64,000 nt of DNA from Neobacillus jeddahensis (GTDB taxonomy: Bacteria; Bacillota; Bacilli; Bacillales; Cytobacillaceae). The notes below the pieces were generated by a model. That model searched no databases, had not been told where the DNA came from, and was given only the letters and a program-made list of their open reading frames with translations. The DNA is taken from NCBI RefSeq assembly GCF_000612625.1, contig NZ_CCAS010000010.1, positions 1 through 64,000 of the forward strand, read 5' to 3'. Shown here piece after piece: positions 47,848 to 56,102 of the stretch; the first letter of the stretch is position 1, and each line of letters opens with the position of its first letter. Position numbers and translations under genes: made by a program.

Positions 47848-48774
47848 TTGAAAGTTGTTAATAATATAGCAGAATTAATTGGCGAAACACCATTGGTAAA
47901 ATTAAATCGTGTTGCACCCAAAGATGGGGCCACGGTCTATTTAAAGCTAGAATATTACAATCCTAGCAAAAGTGTAAAAGATCGTGCCGCCTTTAATATG
48001 ATCTTGGCGGCTGAAAAGGCTGGAAAATTGACAGAGGGCTCCACGATTATTGAACCGACAAGTGGTAATACCGGAATTGGCATTGCCATGAATGCGGCTG
48101 CACGTGGCTATAAATCCATTATCGTGATGCCTGACACGATGACACAAGAACGGATAAATATTTTACGAGCCTATGGAGCAAAGGTCGTGCTAACTCCGGG
48201 CAATGAAAAGATGCCCGGTGCGATAAAAAAAGCGCAGCAATTAGCAGCGGAAATTCCCAATAGTTTTTTACCAATGCAATTTGAAAATCAAGCAAACCCT
48301 GATGCACACCGTTATTCAACGGCTGTTGAGATCATCGAAGCAGTCAAGGAAATCGGAAAACCGCTTGCCGCTTTTGTAGCAACAGCTGGGACCGGGGGAA
48401 CGATAACAGGAACAGGAGAAGTCTTGAAAGAGCATTTTTCAAACTTATTGATCCATGTTGTGGAACCAAAGGGGTCACCTGTTTTATCGGGTGGAAAACC
48501 AGGCAAACACAAACTCGTTGGAACAAGTCCGGGCTTTATCCCGGAAATCTTAAACCAGGCAGTTTACAATAAAATCCAGCAAATCTCAGATGAAGATGCT
48601 TATGATATAACTAGAAGATTGGCGAAAGAGGAAGGAATACTCGTAGGTCCCTCTTCTGGTGCCGCCTGTTACGCAGCATTACAGGTTGCTAAACAATTTT
48701 CTCCAAACGAGGTGATTGTTTGTATTGCCTGTGATACAGGTGAAAGATATTTATCGAGCGATTTATTTCAGTAA
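47848..48774 (+). CDS. ytkP: Cysteine synthase family protein YtkP
   Basis: A 308-aa fold type II PLP enzyme (O-acetylserine sulfhydrylase-like). The PLP lysine is Lys44 in PSKSVKDRAAFN, the substrate loop EPTSGNTGIGIAM, the PLP-phosphate loop TAGTGGTITGTGEVL, and the final GPSSGAACYAA. This is a second copy type beside CysK/CysM in Bacillus, and whether it makes cysteine is uncertain. The start is TTG with AGAAAGGGTGG before it. It is convergent with dat. Confidence 0.93.
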   Translation: MKVVNNIAELIGETPLVKLNRVAPKDGATVYLKLEYYNPSKSVKDRAAFNMILAAEKAGKLTEGSTIIEPTSGNTGIGIAMNAAARGYKSIIVMPDTMTQERINILRAYGAKVVLTPGNEKMPGAIKKAQQLAAEIPNSFLPMQFENQANPDAHRYSTAVEIIEAVKEIGKPLAAFVATAGTGGTITGTGEVLKEHFSNLLIHVVEPKGSPVLSGGKPGKHKLVGTSPGFIPEILNQAVYNKIQQISDEDAYDITRRLAKEEGILVGPSSGAACYAALQVAKQFSPNEVIVCIACDTGERYLSSDLFQ

Positions 48775-48803
48775 AATGAGTAAGTGCAACAGCTAGACCA
48801 TTC

Positions 48804-48845
48804 AAAAAGACGTGCTACAGATGATCTGTATCCACGTCTTTTTCT
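48804..48845. terminator. Bidirectional terminator between ytkP and dat
   Basis: AAAAAGACGTG..TACAGAT / ATCTGTA..CACGTCTTTTT hairpin. Confidence 0.85.
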
Positions 48846-49717
48846 TAAACGATCACTTTGTCAGGTAAGGCACCGCACTGTTTTTCAATTTCCTTTTCAA
48901 ATAGTGCTTGTAACTTCCTCGTGATTGGACCAGGAGTTCCATTCTTCACTCGATTCCTATCAATTTCAACAATCGGCATAACCTCTGACGTTGTACTAGA
49001 TAAGAATACCTCATCAGCCTGTTGAAGCTCCTCAATACTAAACGGCCTTTCCTCAACTTGAATAGTACTTGCCAAGCACTGTTGTATAATAACATCTTTT
49101 GTTATCCCTTTTAATATAAACGGATCTGAAGGATGGGTTATTACCACGCCATTCTTTACGATAAAGATATTGGATGAACTTCCTTCTGTGACGGTTTCCG
49201 ACCGGTGCTGGATAGCTTCATAACAAGCTTGCTCAGCAGCTTTTTGTTTTGCCAATAAGTTCCCAAGTAAATTTAAGCTTTTTATATCACATCTCAGCCA
49301 ACGAATATCGTCTAACAAAATAGTTTTAACACCCGTTTGCAAACTATCTACTGGTCTAGGAAATTCCTTTGTATAGGCGACAAGGGTAGGCGTAATTCCT
49401 TTGGCGGGGTAGGCATGATTACGTGGAGCGGCCCCTCTTGTCATTTGCATATAAACAATCCCCATTTGAAGATCATTTTTCAAGACGAGCTCTTCTAGTA
49501 AATTAGCTAATTCTGTAACAGAATAAGGGAGCGAAATATCGATACTCTCCGAGCTTTTACCAAATCGAGCTAAATGTTCGTTTTCAGTGAAGAGTTTACC
49601 ATTGTAGACACGGATTACTTCATACACCCCATCGCCAAATTGGTAACCTCGATCCTCAATATCTACCTTAGCTTCTGAACGATTAATAATTGAGCCATTT
49701 AAGATTGCAAATTCCAT
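48845..49717 (-). CDS. dat: D-amino acid aminotransferase
   Basis: A 290-aa fold type IV PLP enzyme that interconverts D-alanine and D-glutamate, supplying D-Glu for peptidoglycan. YQFGDGVYEVIRVYNGKLF, the PLP lysine near residue 146 in CDIKSLNLLGNLLAKQ, EGSSSNIFIV and LSSTTSEVMPI identify it. AGGGAGTGG precedes the ATG. Its upstream region is the 487-nt gap shared with ytzE. Confidence 0.96.
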   Translation of the reverse strand: MEFAILNGSIINRSEAKVDIEDRGYQFGDGVYEVIRVYNGKLFTENEHLARFGKSSESIDISLPYSVTELANLLEELVLKNDLQMGIVYMQMTRGAAPRNHAYPAKGITPTLVAYTKEFPRPVDSLQTGVKTILLDDIRWLRCDIKSLNLLGNLLAKQKAAEQACYEAIQHRSETVTEGSSSNIFIVKNGVVITHPSDPFILKGITKDVIIQQCLASTIQVEERPFSIEELQQADEVFLSSTTSEVMPIVEIDRNRVKNGTPGPITRKLQALFEKEIEKQCGALPDKVIV

Positions 49718-50204
49718 TATTCCACTCCCTCTGGTTTACTTACTCCCATATAAAAGAATTATATTCTTCATTAACAATATCATTATTGCAAATAAGTTCA
49801 CACTTTAGCTAAAAAGGACGATATTTTTTGTAGAAAAGAGGCAGAACGTTTTAAGATAAACTTAGCATAAAATAATTTAACTAAAAATTCAATTAATTAG
49901 TCATAATCCAGGCGTAATCGCCCATAACCTATAGTATGAGGAGAATGAAGGCGGCAAATCCCCGTACATTTTATCCTTATTTTATATGTTTATTTTGTAA
50001 AAATTTCGTATATTGGTGGAAATTTTCAGATTTTATGGGTACAATAAGGTTAGATGTATGACATCTAGGTATCCACAGTAACATTCCATAAAAAGGAGTT
50101 GTCTGCGCGGAAAAGAAACTACATATTCTTGAAGAGTAATCTTCAAACAGGCGTCGGTAGAGGGATTAAGCCATAGGTTTGAAATTAGGATAGGGAGTGG
50201 TTCT
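49718..50204. other. Long intergenic region between dat and ytzE
   Basis: No gene of useful length. A perfect palindrome AGATGT-ATG-ACATCT lies at 50052-50066, just after a TACAAT box at 50040-50045 with a poor -35. A TTGAAGA/TCTTCAA hairpin lies at 50129-50146. If that promoter is real, ytzE has a leader of about 150 nt containing both structures. Confidence 0.45.
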
Positions 50205-50426
50205 TTGAAACCTTCAACTAACCGGATGTTAAACCGCATCAAATGTATCTACATGTTTATTCGCAATAACGGCACTGTCACTACGCAAGAACTTGTAGAG
50301 GAATTTGGTATCACTCCTCGCACCATACAACGAGATTTAAATGTCTTAGCCTATAATGACTTGGTTATAAGCCCAAGCCGCGGAAAATGGACGACTACAC
50401 AGAAGAAAGTGAAGATGTCATCTTAA
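50205..50426 (+). CDS. ytzE: Small DeoR-type helix-turn-helix protein YtzE
   Basis: A 73-aa protein that consists only of a DeoR-family winged helix-turn-helix (RIKCIYMFIRNNGTVTTQELVEEFGITPRTIQRDLNVLAYNDLVISPSRGKW), with no sugar-phosphate sensor domain. It could act as a stand-alone DNA-binding protein; targets are unknown. The start is TTG with GGGAGTGG upstream. Confidence 0.88.
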   Translation: MKPSTNRMLNRIKCIYMFIRNNGTVTTQELVEEFGITPRTIQRDLNVLAYNDLVISPSRGKWTTTQKKVKMSS

Positions 50427-50460
50427 CAACCAAATTAAAACATTGAATGATAAGCATATA

Positions 50461-50493
50461 AAAGCATGCGAGTATTTTAGCGCATGCTTTTTA
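50461..50493 (+). terminator. Terminator of ytzE
   Basis: AAAGCATGCG / CGCATGCTTT stem with a seven-nt-plus loop and a T-rich tail. Confidence 0.8.
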
Positions 50494-50559
50494 CTTACCC
50501 GAGAACTTGATTAGCATTTCTTGAAGTGAGAAACCGCACTCGTAAATCTTCAAGTATAT

Positions 50560-50587
50560 TTGACAGTTTTCATAAATATGATATATT
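50560..50587 (+). promoter_or_regulatory. Sigma-A promoter of the permease gene
   Basis: TTGACA, 16 nt, TATATT. The transcript would start near 50594 and contain the 24-nt shared sequence at its 5' end. Confidence 0.7.
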
Positions 50588-50594
50588 AGTATAA

Positions 50595-50618
50595 AAATAC
50601 TTTAGTGCTTAAAAGCGT
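50595..50618 (+). promoter_or_regulatory. 24-nt sequence shared with the aroA upstream region
   Basis: Identical over 24 nt to the - strand at 28967-28990. It contains TTTAGTGCTTAAAAGC, with the small inverted repeat GCTT-AA-AAGC. Here it lies at the predicted transcript start, between promoter and Shine-Dalgarno, so it could be an operator or an RNA element. Confidence 0.5.
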
Positions 50619-50650
50619 CTAAGCAAAACAGAGAAGTGAGTTGGGACAGC

Positions 50651-51994
50651 ATGGAGAAAAATCAACAAGATTTACAAAAGGGACTTTTGCCGAGACATGT
50701 CCAATTTATTGCCTTGGCTGGTATGATTGGGACAGGCATTTTTAAGGGGAGCTCCGATACATTAAGTATTGCAGGGCCAAGTGTGATCATCGCCTATCTC
50801 ATTGGAGGTCTGCTGCTCTTTATTATTATGGCTGCATTAGGAGAAATGGCGCTTGCTTTTCCAAACTTAAATGTTCAGCATTTAGTTAACAAAGCATTTG
50901 GGTTTCAAATATCTTATTTGGTTGGCTGGCTTTACTGGATCAATTGGATTATAGTAACGGTGGTAGAATTATTAGCGGCAGGTAGTTTCTTACAATTTTG
51001 GTTTCCGGCTATACCATTATGGCTGCTAAGCTTTTTATGTGCAGTGGTGATCGTAGCAATTAATCTATTTCAAGTGAAATATTATGGGGAACTGGAGTTT
51101 TGGTTTGCTGGAATTAAAATTATTGCTTTAATAGCATTTATACTCTTAGGCTTCTTACTCCTTTTTGGTCTAATTCCAAGTAGTATCAATGACCCGTTTT
51201 CAAATTATACTGCACATGGCGGATTTTTCCCACACGGTATCAGTGGAACCTTCAGTGCCTTTTTAGTTGTCATGTTTTCTTATGGTGGTGCTGAATTAAT
51301 TGGAGTGGCCGTAACGGAAACGAAGGATGCAGAACGAGTATTACCAAAAATTATTAAAGGTGCCGTCTGGCGTGTCATTATCTTTTATGTATTACCCATT
51401 CTCATTATTTGTGGAATGATGCCTTGGGATAAAGTCACGGGTGCAGATAGTCCATTCGTTCAAGTTTTCAGTATAACTGGTTTACCTGGAGCAGCTCACA
51501 TCATGAACTTTGTTCTATTAACAGCCGTTTTATCGGCAGCCAATTCTGGAATTTATGCTACGTCTAGAACACTGTTTTCGATGTCACAAAGTGGGGTAGC
51601 ACCTACAAGGCTTGGAAAACTATCAAAAAATGGAATTCCTATCATTGGTATCCTGATTACAAGTGTTTGTATTTTAGTAGGTGTTTACTTGGCCTACCTA
51701 ACACCAAGTCAAGTCATCGGCTATCTCATGACCATCCCTGGATTTACCGTCATGATCATCTGGATTAGTATTTGTGCCGCCCAATTAAAATTAAGGCCAC
51801 TTTATAAAAAACAACCAGCGTTTCAGGTGAAATACTTTCCATATACAACCATTTTTGCCATTACGTTATTAACGGTTATCTTTGTTGGATTTCTGCTTAA
51901 CGTAAATAATTTAATCGGTTCAACTGTTTCCATTGTGATCATTGCCCTTCTCATTATGCTTTCTTTTAATGCGAGAAAAAAAGGGTTCAAATAA
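50651..51994 (+). CDS. ytnA: APC-family amino acid permease YtnA
   Basis: A 447-aa membrane transporter with about twelve hydrophobic segments. The N-terminal IALAGMIGTGIFKGSSDTLSIAGPSVIIAYLIGG is the AAT/APC substrate and sodium-or-proton site region, and YGGAELIGVAVTETKDAERVLPK is typical of the amino acid transporter (AAT) family. The substrate is not determined. The ATG is preferred to a GTG five codons upstream, but neither has a strong Shine-Dalgarno. Assigned ytnA by family and region. Confidence 0.85.
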   Translation: MEKNQQDLQKGLLPRHVQFIALAGMIGTGIFKGSSDTLSIAGPSVIIAYLIGGLLLFIIMAALGEMALAFPNLNVQHLVNKAFGFQISYLVGWLYWINWIIVTVVELLAAGSFLQFWFPAIPLWLLSFLCAVVIVAINLFQVKYYGELEFWFAGIKIIALIAFILLGFLLLFGLIPSSINDPFSNYTAHGGFFPHGISGTFSAFLVVMFSYGGAELIGVAVTETKDAERVLPKIIKGAVWRVIIFYVLPILIICGMMPWDKVTGADSPFVQVFSITGLPGAAHIMNFVLLTAVLSAANSGIYATSRTLFSMSQSGVAPTRLGKLSKNGIPIIGILITSVCILVGVYLAYLTPSQVIGYLMTIPGFTVMIIWISICAAQLKLRPLYKKQPAFQVKYFPYTTIFAITLLTVIFVGFLLNVNNLIGSTVSIVIIALLIMLSFNARKKGFK

Positions 51995-52009
51995 AGATAA
52001 TAAGAGGAC

Positions 52010-52040
52010 AAGCCAGCAAATTTCTGCTGGCTTATTTTTA
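52010..52040 (+). terminator. Terminator of the permease gene
   Basis: AAGCCAGCA / TGCTGGCTT stem followed by ATTTTTAT, 16 nt after the stop codon. Confidence 0.85.
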
Positions 52041-52091
52041 TAAAATGAACAATACATACTTGATTAAGTATCCCCTTTAGCAGCTCTTCCC

Positions 52092-52979
52092 TTAATGAAT
52101 AGCAATCTTCGAAAAATAATCGAGAACATACTTACGAAATTGTTGCGAGGGATTAGATAAGAACCGCCGTTTGGACCACCCTAATCCAATTGTCCGTTGA
52201 CAGTTTGGTTCCATGATATGCAGTTTATTGGGAAACGGATTTTCTTTATTCATCCAAGAGATTTCCGGAATAAAGGCTACTCCTAATCCTTGCCTCACTA
52301 AATCACCAATCACTCCGGGTTCATCTCCTTCAAAGGCAATGTTCGGAACAAATCCAGCCTTACGGCAAAATTCATCTGTCACATTTCTAAACCCGAAGCC
52401 CGTATTCATACTAATAAATGATTCATCCTTAACTTCCTCAAGCCTAATTTTTTCTCTACCAGCTAAACGATGTCCTGGAGGTACCACTAGGTAAATTTCT
52501 TCGGTAACAAGCGGTTCCCAGATAATATCATCACCCTCTAGTGGCACTGATGAGATACAAAAATCAATCTTCGCCTTTTCAAGCAAATTCCGCATCGATG
52601 AAGTCGATTCAAGAACTTGTTGAAATTTAATATCTGGAAACTGCCTTAAAAAGGAACTTAATAATTCTGGAAGAACTCTTGGGATACTTACTGCTAATGT
52701 AATTTGCGTTTGCCCCTGATCAGCCAGTTCAACCAGTTCTCTTTTCCCCTCATTTAATTCTAAAATGATCCTGTTAACCCTCTGTAAAAACAGCTTTCCA
52801 AATTCATTTAGCTGCAGTTGCCTGTTTTTTCTATCAAACAATGGCACACCGAGGTCTTCTTCTAATCTTGTGATCGTTTTACTTAACGATGGTTGGGCTA
52901 TTTGAAGTTCAGCAGCCGCCTTGGTCATATGCTCAAGTCTGGCAACCGTTTGAAAATACTGCAGTTGTAATAATTCCAT
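52092..52979 (-). CDS. LysR-family transcriptional regulator
   Basis: A 295-aa LTTR. The N-terminal helix-turn-helix is FQTVARLEHMTKAAAELQIAQPSLSKTITRLEEDLGVPLFDRKNRQLQLN, followed by an effector-binding domain (VSIPRVLPELLSSFLRQFPDIKFQ to the end). The inducer is unknown. GGGAGGGG precedes the ATG. It is divergent from the YhgE/Pip-type gene with 129 nt and an 18-bp palindrome between them, the usual arrangement of a LysR regulator and its target. Confidence 0.9.
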   Translation of the reverse strand: MELLQLQYFQTVARLEHMTKAAAELQIAQPSLSKTITRLEEDLGVPLFDRKNRQLQLNEFGKLFLQRVNRIILELNEGKRELVELADQGQTQITLAVSIPRVLPELLSSFLRQFPDIKFQQVLESTSSMRNLLEKAKIDFCISSVPLEGDDIIWEPLVTEEIYLVVPPGHRLAGREKIRLEEVKDESFISMNTGFGFRNVTDEFCRKAGFVPNIAFEGDEPGVIGDLVRQGLGVAFIPEISWMNKENPFPNKLHIMEPNCQRTIGLGWSKRRFLSNPSQQFRKYVLDYFSKIAIH

Positions 52980-53011
52980 TGTACCCCTCCCTTCTTTATA
53001 AATAGATTAGA

Positions 53012-53029
53012 AGCTATTAATTGATAACT
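53012..53029. promoter_or_regulatory. Candidate LysR operator
   Basis: AGCTATTAATTGATAACT is an 18-bp near-palindrome, pattern AGYTATYAATTRATARCT. It lies in the middle of the 129-nt gap between the LysR gene and its divergent neighbour, where an LTTR recognition site is expected. Confidence 0.55.
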
Positions 53030-53108
53030 AATTATATATTATACATTATATCCAAAAGTATTTATTATAGTGTTTATGTTAAAAATTCATTAAACAAAGG
53101 GGTAGTTT

Positions 53109-55103
53109 ATGAAAGGAATTCAATTAGTTTTCAGTGATTTAAAAGCGATGTGGCTACATAAACATGGGAGAATTGCTTTAATCTTTCTTTTGATTGTGCC
53201 ATTAATTTATTCGAGCTTTTTCCTAGCGGGATATTGGAATCCATATGGGCGCTTGGACAAGCTCCCTGTTGCGATTGTTAATTTAGATCAAGGCTCGATG
53301 ATGGAAGATAAGGAGATTGATGCAGGTCAAGAATTTGTTAAAAACCTGAAAGAGACAAAAGATCTTAACTTCCATTTCACCTCCGAAAAGAAGGCTGAAC
53401 AAGGACTTAAGGATGGGGACTATTACATGGTTCTTACGATTCCAAAGGATTTCTCGCAGAAGGTCAGCACCTTAATGGATGCACATCCGGTACCTGCAAT
53501 GCTAAGTTATAAAATCAATCCTGGTAAAAACTACGTAGCTTCGCAGATTAGCACGACAGCCATTGAAAAGATGAAAACAAAAATCTCTGCTAGCATTACA
53601 AAGTCATATGCAGAGGGCGTATTTTCTAAGTTCCAGGAGTTAGCCACTGGATTACATGATGCTAGTGATGGTGCGACGCAACTAAACCAAGGAACAAATG
53701 ACGCTAAAACTGGAGTACTTCAGTTAGCTGATGGAATCAATCGCTTAAATGATGGGACTGGTAAGCTCCAGGATGGAAGTCATCAGCTTTCAAGTGGTCA
53801 ACAAGCTTTAACTACTGGGATTAACACCCTTCAGGATGGATCCCTGTCGCTCTATAACGGGATGGCAAAATTATCAGAAGGACACGGAAGTCTTGAAGCA
53901 GGTATGGTCCAGGTAACAGAAGGCATGAAAGCATTGGCTACGAGCAATGAAACGTTGGCTCAAGGTCAAGCTAGCTTGAAAAATGGTGCGGATAAACTAA
54001 CGGAATCCATTGAGCAATTCATACAAAGTCATCCTGAAATGCAAGCTGATGATTCCCTCAAGGAAATCGTTACACTGTCAGCTGGTTTAGCGAAGTCTGC
54101 TGACTCATTGAGTAGCGGGCAAGCAAAGTTAGTTCAAGGCACAAACCAATTAATTCAGGGTCAGAGCCAAGTTCTAGCTGGCATGAAGCAATTTGGGACA
54201 AAATTGACTGAAGCTACCGCAGGTGCCCAACAATTGTCTGAAGGAACAGTTCAAGTTTCCAACGGATTCACCCAATGGCAAACAGGATTTTCCTCTCTCA
54301 ACAATGGCATTAATGAGTTAGCTGATGGTGAGAAACAGCTGCAAACTGGAGGCACTCAATTAGCCGAGGGCTTAGGTCAACTGACAGTGGGCTCTAATGA
54401 GCTTGCGACTAAATTAAACGATGCAGCGGACAAAACATCCAGTATCCATAACAATGATCAACTTACGACGATGTTCGCTGAACCGGTGAAATTGGTAGAA
54501 ACAGATTTATCTGATGTTCCAAACTATGGTACAGGAATTACGCCTTATTTTCTATCTCTAGCCTTATACGTTGGTGGAATTATGGCAGCAAATATCCTTC
54601 CACTTAGCAGAAGACAAAACATGAAAGTGAATGGGACAGAACATTTTATCAATAAACTTGGGCTTAAATATATGATTGCCTTAGTTCAGGTCCTTTTTGT
54701 TGATTTAATCGTCCTATTAGGATTTAAAGTTCACGTTGCCAGCGTTCCACTGTTTATCTTATCTAGCGTGATTATTTCCTTTACTTTTATGACTTTTATC
54801 CTGATGCTCGTTACCTTATTTGGTCTTGCAGGCAAGTTTATGGCGGTCACGCTATTAGTCCTTCAATTAGCCACATGTGGCGGAACCTTCCCAGGAGAAT
54901 TAAGTAACCCAATCCTTGCGAAGATTGGGCAACTGCTGCCAATGGCTCATTCCCTACAAGGATTCCAGGATGTTATTTCATTAGGAGACTTGTCAATGCT
55001 ACAAGATCAAATCTATATCTTACTCTTCTATCTACTAATTGCTGGTGCAATTGGCTGGATTACAAGTCATCTTCAACATGCCAAAACATCTGTTGAAGTA
55101 TAA
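53109..55103 (+). CDS. yhgE: YhgE/Pip-type membrane protein
   Basis: A 664-aa ABC-2-type membrane protein. One transmembrane helix near residues 20-42, then a large outside domain starting VAIVNLDQGSMMEDKEID (the YhgE/Pip signature), then a region of about 280 residues made of repeating L-x-x-G-x-x-x-L units (QLADGINRLNDGTGKLQDGSHQL), probably a long helical stalk, and five transmembrane helices from about residue 480. Relatives include the phage infection protein Pip and EsaA of type VII secretion. No WXG100 or EssC genes are nearby. AAAGGGGTAG precedes the ATG. Confidence 0.9.
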   Translation: MKGIQLVFSDLKAMWLHKHGRIALIFLLIVPLIYSSFFLAGYWNPYGRLDKLPVAIVNLDQGSMMEDKEIDAGQEFVKNLKETKDLNFHFTSEKKAEQGLKDGDYYMVLTIPKDFSQKVSTLMDAHPVPAMLSYKINPGKNYVASQISTTAIEKMKTKISASITKSYAEGVFSKFQELATGLHDASDGATQLNQGTNDAKTGVLQLADGINRLNDGTGKLQDGSHQLSSGQQALTTGINTLQDGSLSLYNGMAKLSEGHGSLEAGMVQVTEGMKALATSNETLAQGQASLKNGADKLTESIEQFIQSHPEMQADDSLKEIVTLSAGLAKSADSLSSGQAKLVQGTNQLIQGQSQVLAGMKQFGTKLTEATAGAQQLSEGTVQVSNGFTQWQTGFSSLNNGINELADGEKQLQTGGTQLAEGLGQLTVGSNELATKLNDAADKTSSIHNNDQLTTMFAEPVKLVETDLSDVPNYGTGITPYFLSLALYVGGIMAANILPLSRRQNMKVNGTEHFINKLGLKYMIALVQVLFVDLIVLLGFKVHVASVPLFILSSVIISFTFMTFILMLVTLFGLAGKFMAVTLLVLQLATCGGTFPGELSNPILAKIGQLLPMAHSLQGFQDVISLGDLSMLQDQIYILLFYLLIAGAIGWITSHLQHAKTSVEV

Positions 55104-55110
55104 ATTAAAT

Positions 55111-55149
55111 AAAGAAAGTGATATCCGCATACTGGATATCACTTTCTTT
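55111..55149. terminator. Bidirectional terminator between yhgE and the arsR-like gene
   Basis: Perfect 16-bp arms AAAGAAAGTGATATCC / GGATATCACTTTCTTT with an A/T-rich surround, overlapping the 3' end of the ArsR gene. Confidence 0.85.
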
Positions 55150-55513
55150 GCTTATCTTCTCCACTAAGGTTTATGGATAGATCAACTTCTGACTCGTCCG
55201 ATTCAACAAAACGCTTAAGCGCATTAAGTTTATTTTCCCAAAATAATTCGAAATATTGGAGCCAATCCTTTAATTCAACTAGTGGGTCCGGTTCAAGCTT
55301 GTAGCGTGTTTCTCGACCAACTTTACGCTCCTTTACCAAGCCTGCTTCAGATAATACCTTCAAATGTTTAGAAACAGCTGTACGACTAATGGGAAAATGC
55401 TCACTGATCGCTGTAACAGGCATTTCTTGATTGCTAAGGAGTTTTAATAGCCTTCTCCGGGTTGGGTCAGCAATGGCTTGGAAGACATCATGCTTTGCTG
55501 AAGCGGCAGCCAT
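55139..55513 (-). CDS. ArsR-family winged-helix regulator
   Basis: A 124-aa ArsR/SmtB-type repressor. The DNA-binding core is FQAIADPTRRRLLKLLSNQEMPVTAISEHFPISRTAVSKHLKVLSEAGLVKERKVGRETRYKL. It lacks an obvious cysteine metal site, as is common for ArsR proteins paired with SRPBCC proteins. Its ATG overlaps the stop of the preceding gene (TAATG), so the two are coupled. It probably represses its own operon through the repeats at 55977-56024. Confidence 0.92.
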   Translation of the reverse strand: MAAASAKHDVFQAIADPTRRRLLKLLSNQEMPVTAISEHFPISRTAVSKHLKVLSEAGLVKERKVGRETRYKLEPDPLVELKDWLQYFELFWENKLNALKRFVESDESEVDLSINLSGEDKQRK

Positions 55514-55938
55514 TATGCCTCGACATATGCTTGTAATTTTTGTACAAGTCCTGCCCAGCCCTGGTTCATATTGTCACGAATTGGTGTATGTGGTGCACCA
55601 AATTCTGTCACTTTATTTGCATCCCAACCACCATGGATTAATGTTACTTCTGTTTTTCCTTCCAGTTCTTTTAATTCAAAAGTTAACGTCCAATCTTTCC
55701 CCCAATTAAATGAAAGACGGTTAGGTCGATCAACCTCTGTTACCTTACAAGGTGACATGCCAAATTGGCCTGCATTTAGATGAAATTCATGACCTTCTAC
55801 AGGTTCTAGATCATTCGGCATAAACCATGCGCTAAGTCCTTCTGCTGTCGCTACTGCATCCCATACTTTCGCAATTGGCGCATTATATACCACCGTATAT
55901 TTTATATCTTCTAATGTTACTTGTGTCTCGTTTCCCAT
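55513..55938 (-). CDS. SRPBCC (AHSA1-type) domain protein
   Basis: A 141-aa START-like ligand-binding fold of the activator-of-Hsp90 homologue group. IKYTVVYNAPIAKVWDAVATAEGLSAWFMPNDLEPVEGHEFHL is the typical beginning, and TEVTLIHGGWDA then NMNQGWAGLVQKLQAYVE the end. Function is unknown; such genes are often paired with an ArsR regulator. AGGAGGTATTTCA precedes the ATG. It is the first gene of a two-gene operon behind a well-defined promoter-operator. Confidence 0.9.
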   Translation of the reverse strand: MGNETQVTLEDIKYTVVYNAPIAKVWDAVATAEGLSAWFMPNDLEPVEGHEFHLNAGQFGMSPCKVTEVDRPNRLSFNWGKDWTLTFELKELEGKTEVTLIHGGWDANKVTEFGAPHTPIRDNMNQGWAGLVQKLQAYVEA

Positions 55939-55976
55939 TGAAATACCTCCTGATAATCAATTTTTCGCTTCATTAC

Positions 55977-56024
55977 GAAACCATTTGGTTTCATATAAAC
56001 AATATATAACACCATTTGGTTTCA
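55977..56024. promoter_or_regulatory. Operator pair of the SRPBCC-arsR operon
   Basis: The perfect palindrome GAAACCA-TT-TGGTTTC is at 55977-55992, and the same ACCATTTGGTTTCA recurs at 56011-56024. The repeat offset is 31 bp, about three helical turns. One lies inside the promoter spacer and the other just downstream of the -10, a good layout for repression by the operon's own ArsR protein. Confidence 0.7.
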
Positions 56025-56030
56025 CGTCAA
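56001..56030 (-). promoter_or_regulatory. Promoter of the SRPBCC-arsR operon
   Basis: On the - strand TTGACG, 18 nt, TATATT; the spacer contains one operator copy. Confidence 0.65.
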
Positions 56031-56074
56031 GTGTTTCCTTAGTTCTTCACCCATTTGGCAGTATTTTCAGTTGC

Positions 56075-56102
56075 AAAAAGAGCGCAATCCCTGCGCTCTT
56101 TT
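56075..56102 (-). terminator. Terminator of speD
   Basis: AAAGAGCGC / GCGCTCTTT stem followed by TTTTTG on the - strand; it overlaps the speD 3' end. Confidence 0.8.

Noticed and set aside
53109..55103. YhgE/Pip-type protein as an EsaA of a type VII secretion locus
   Set aside because: No WXG100, EssB, EssC or YukD-like gene is present; the neighbours are a LysR regulator and an unrelated ArsR operon.
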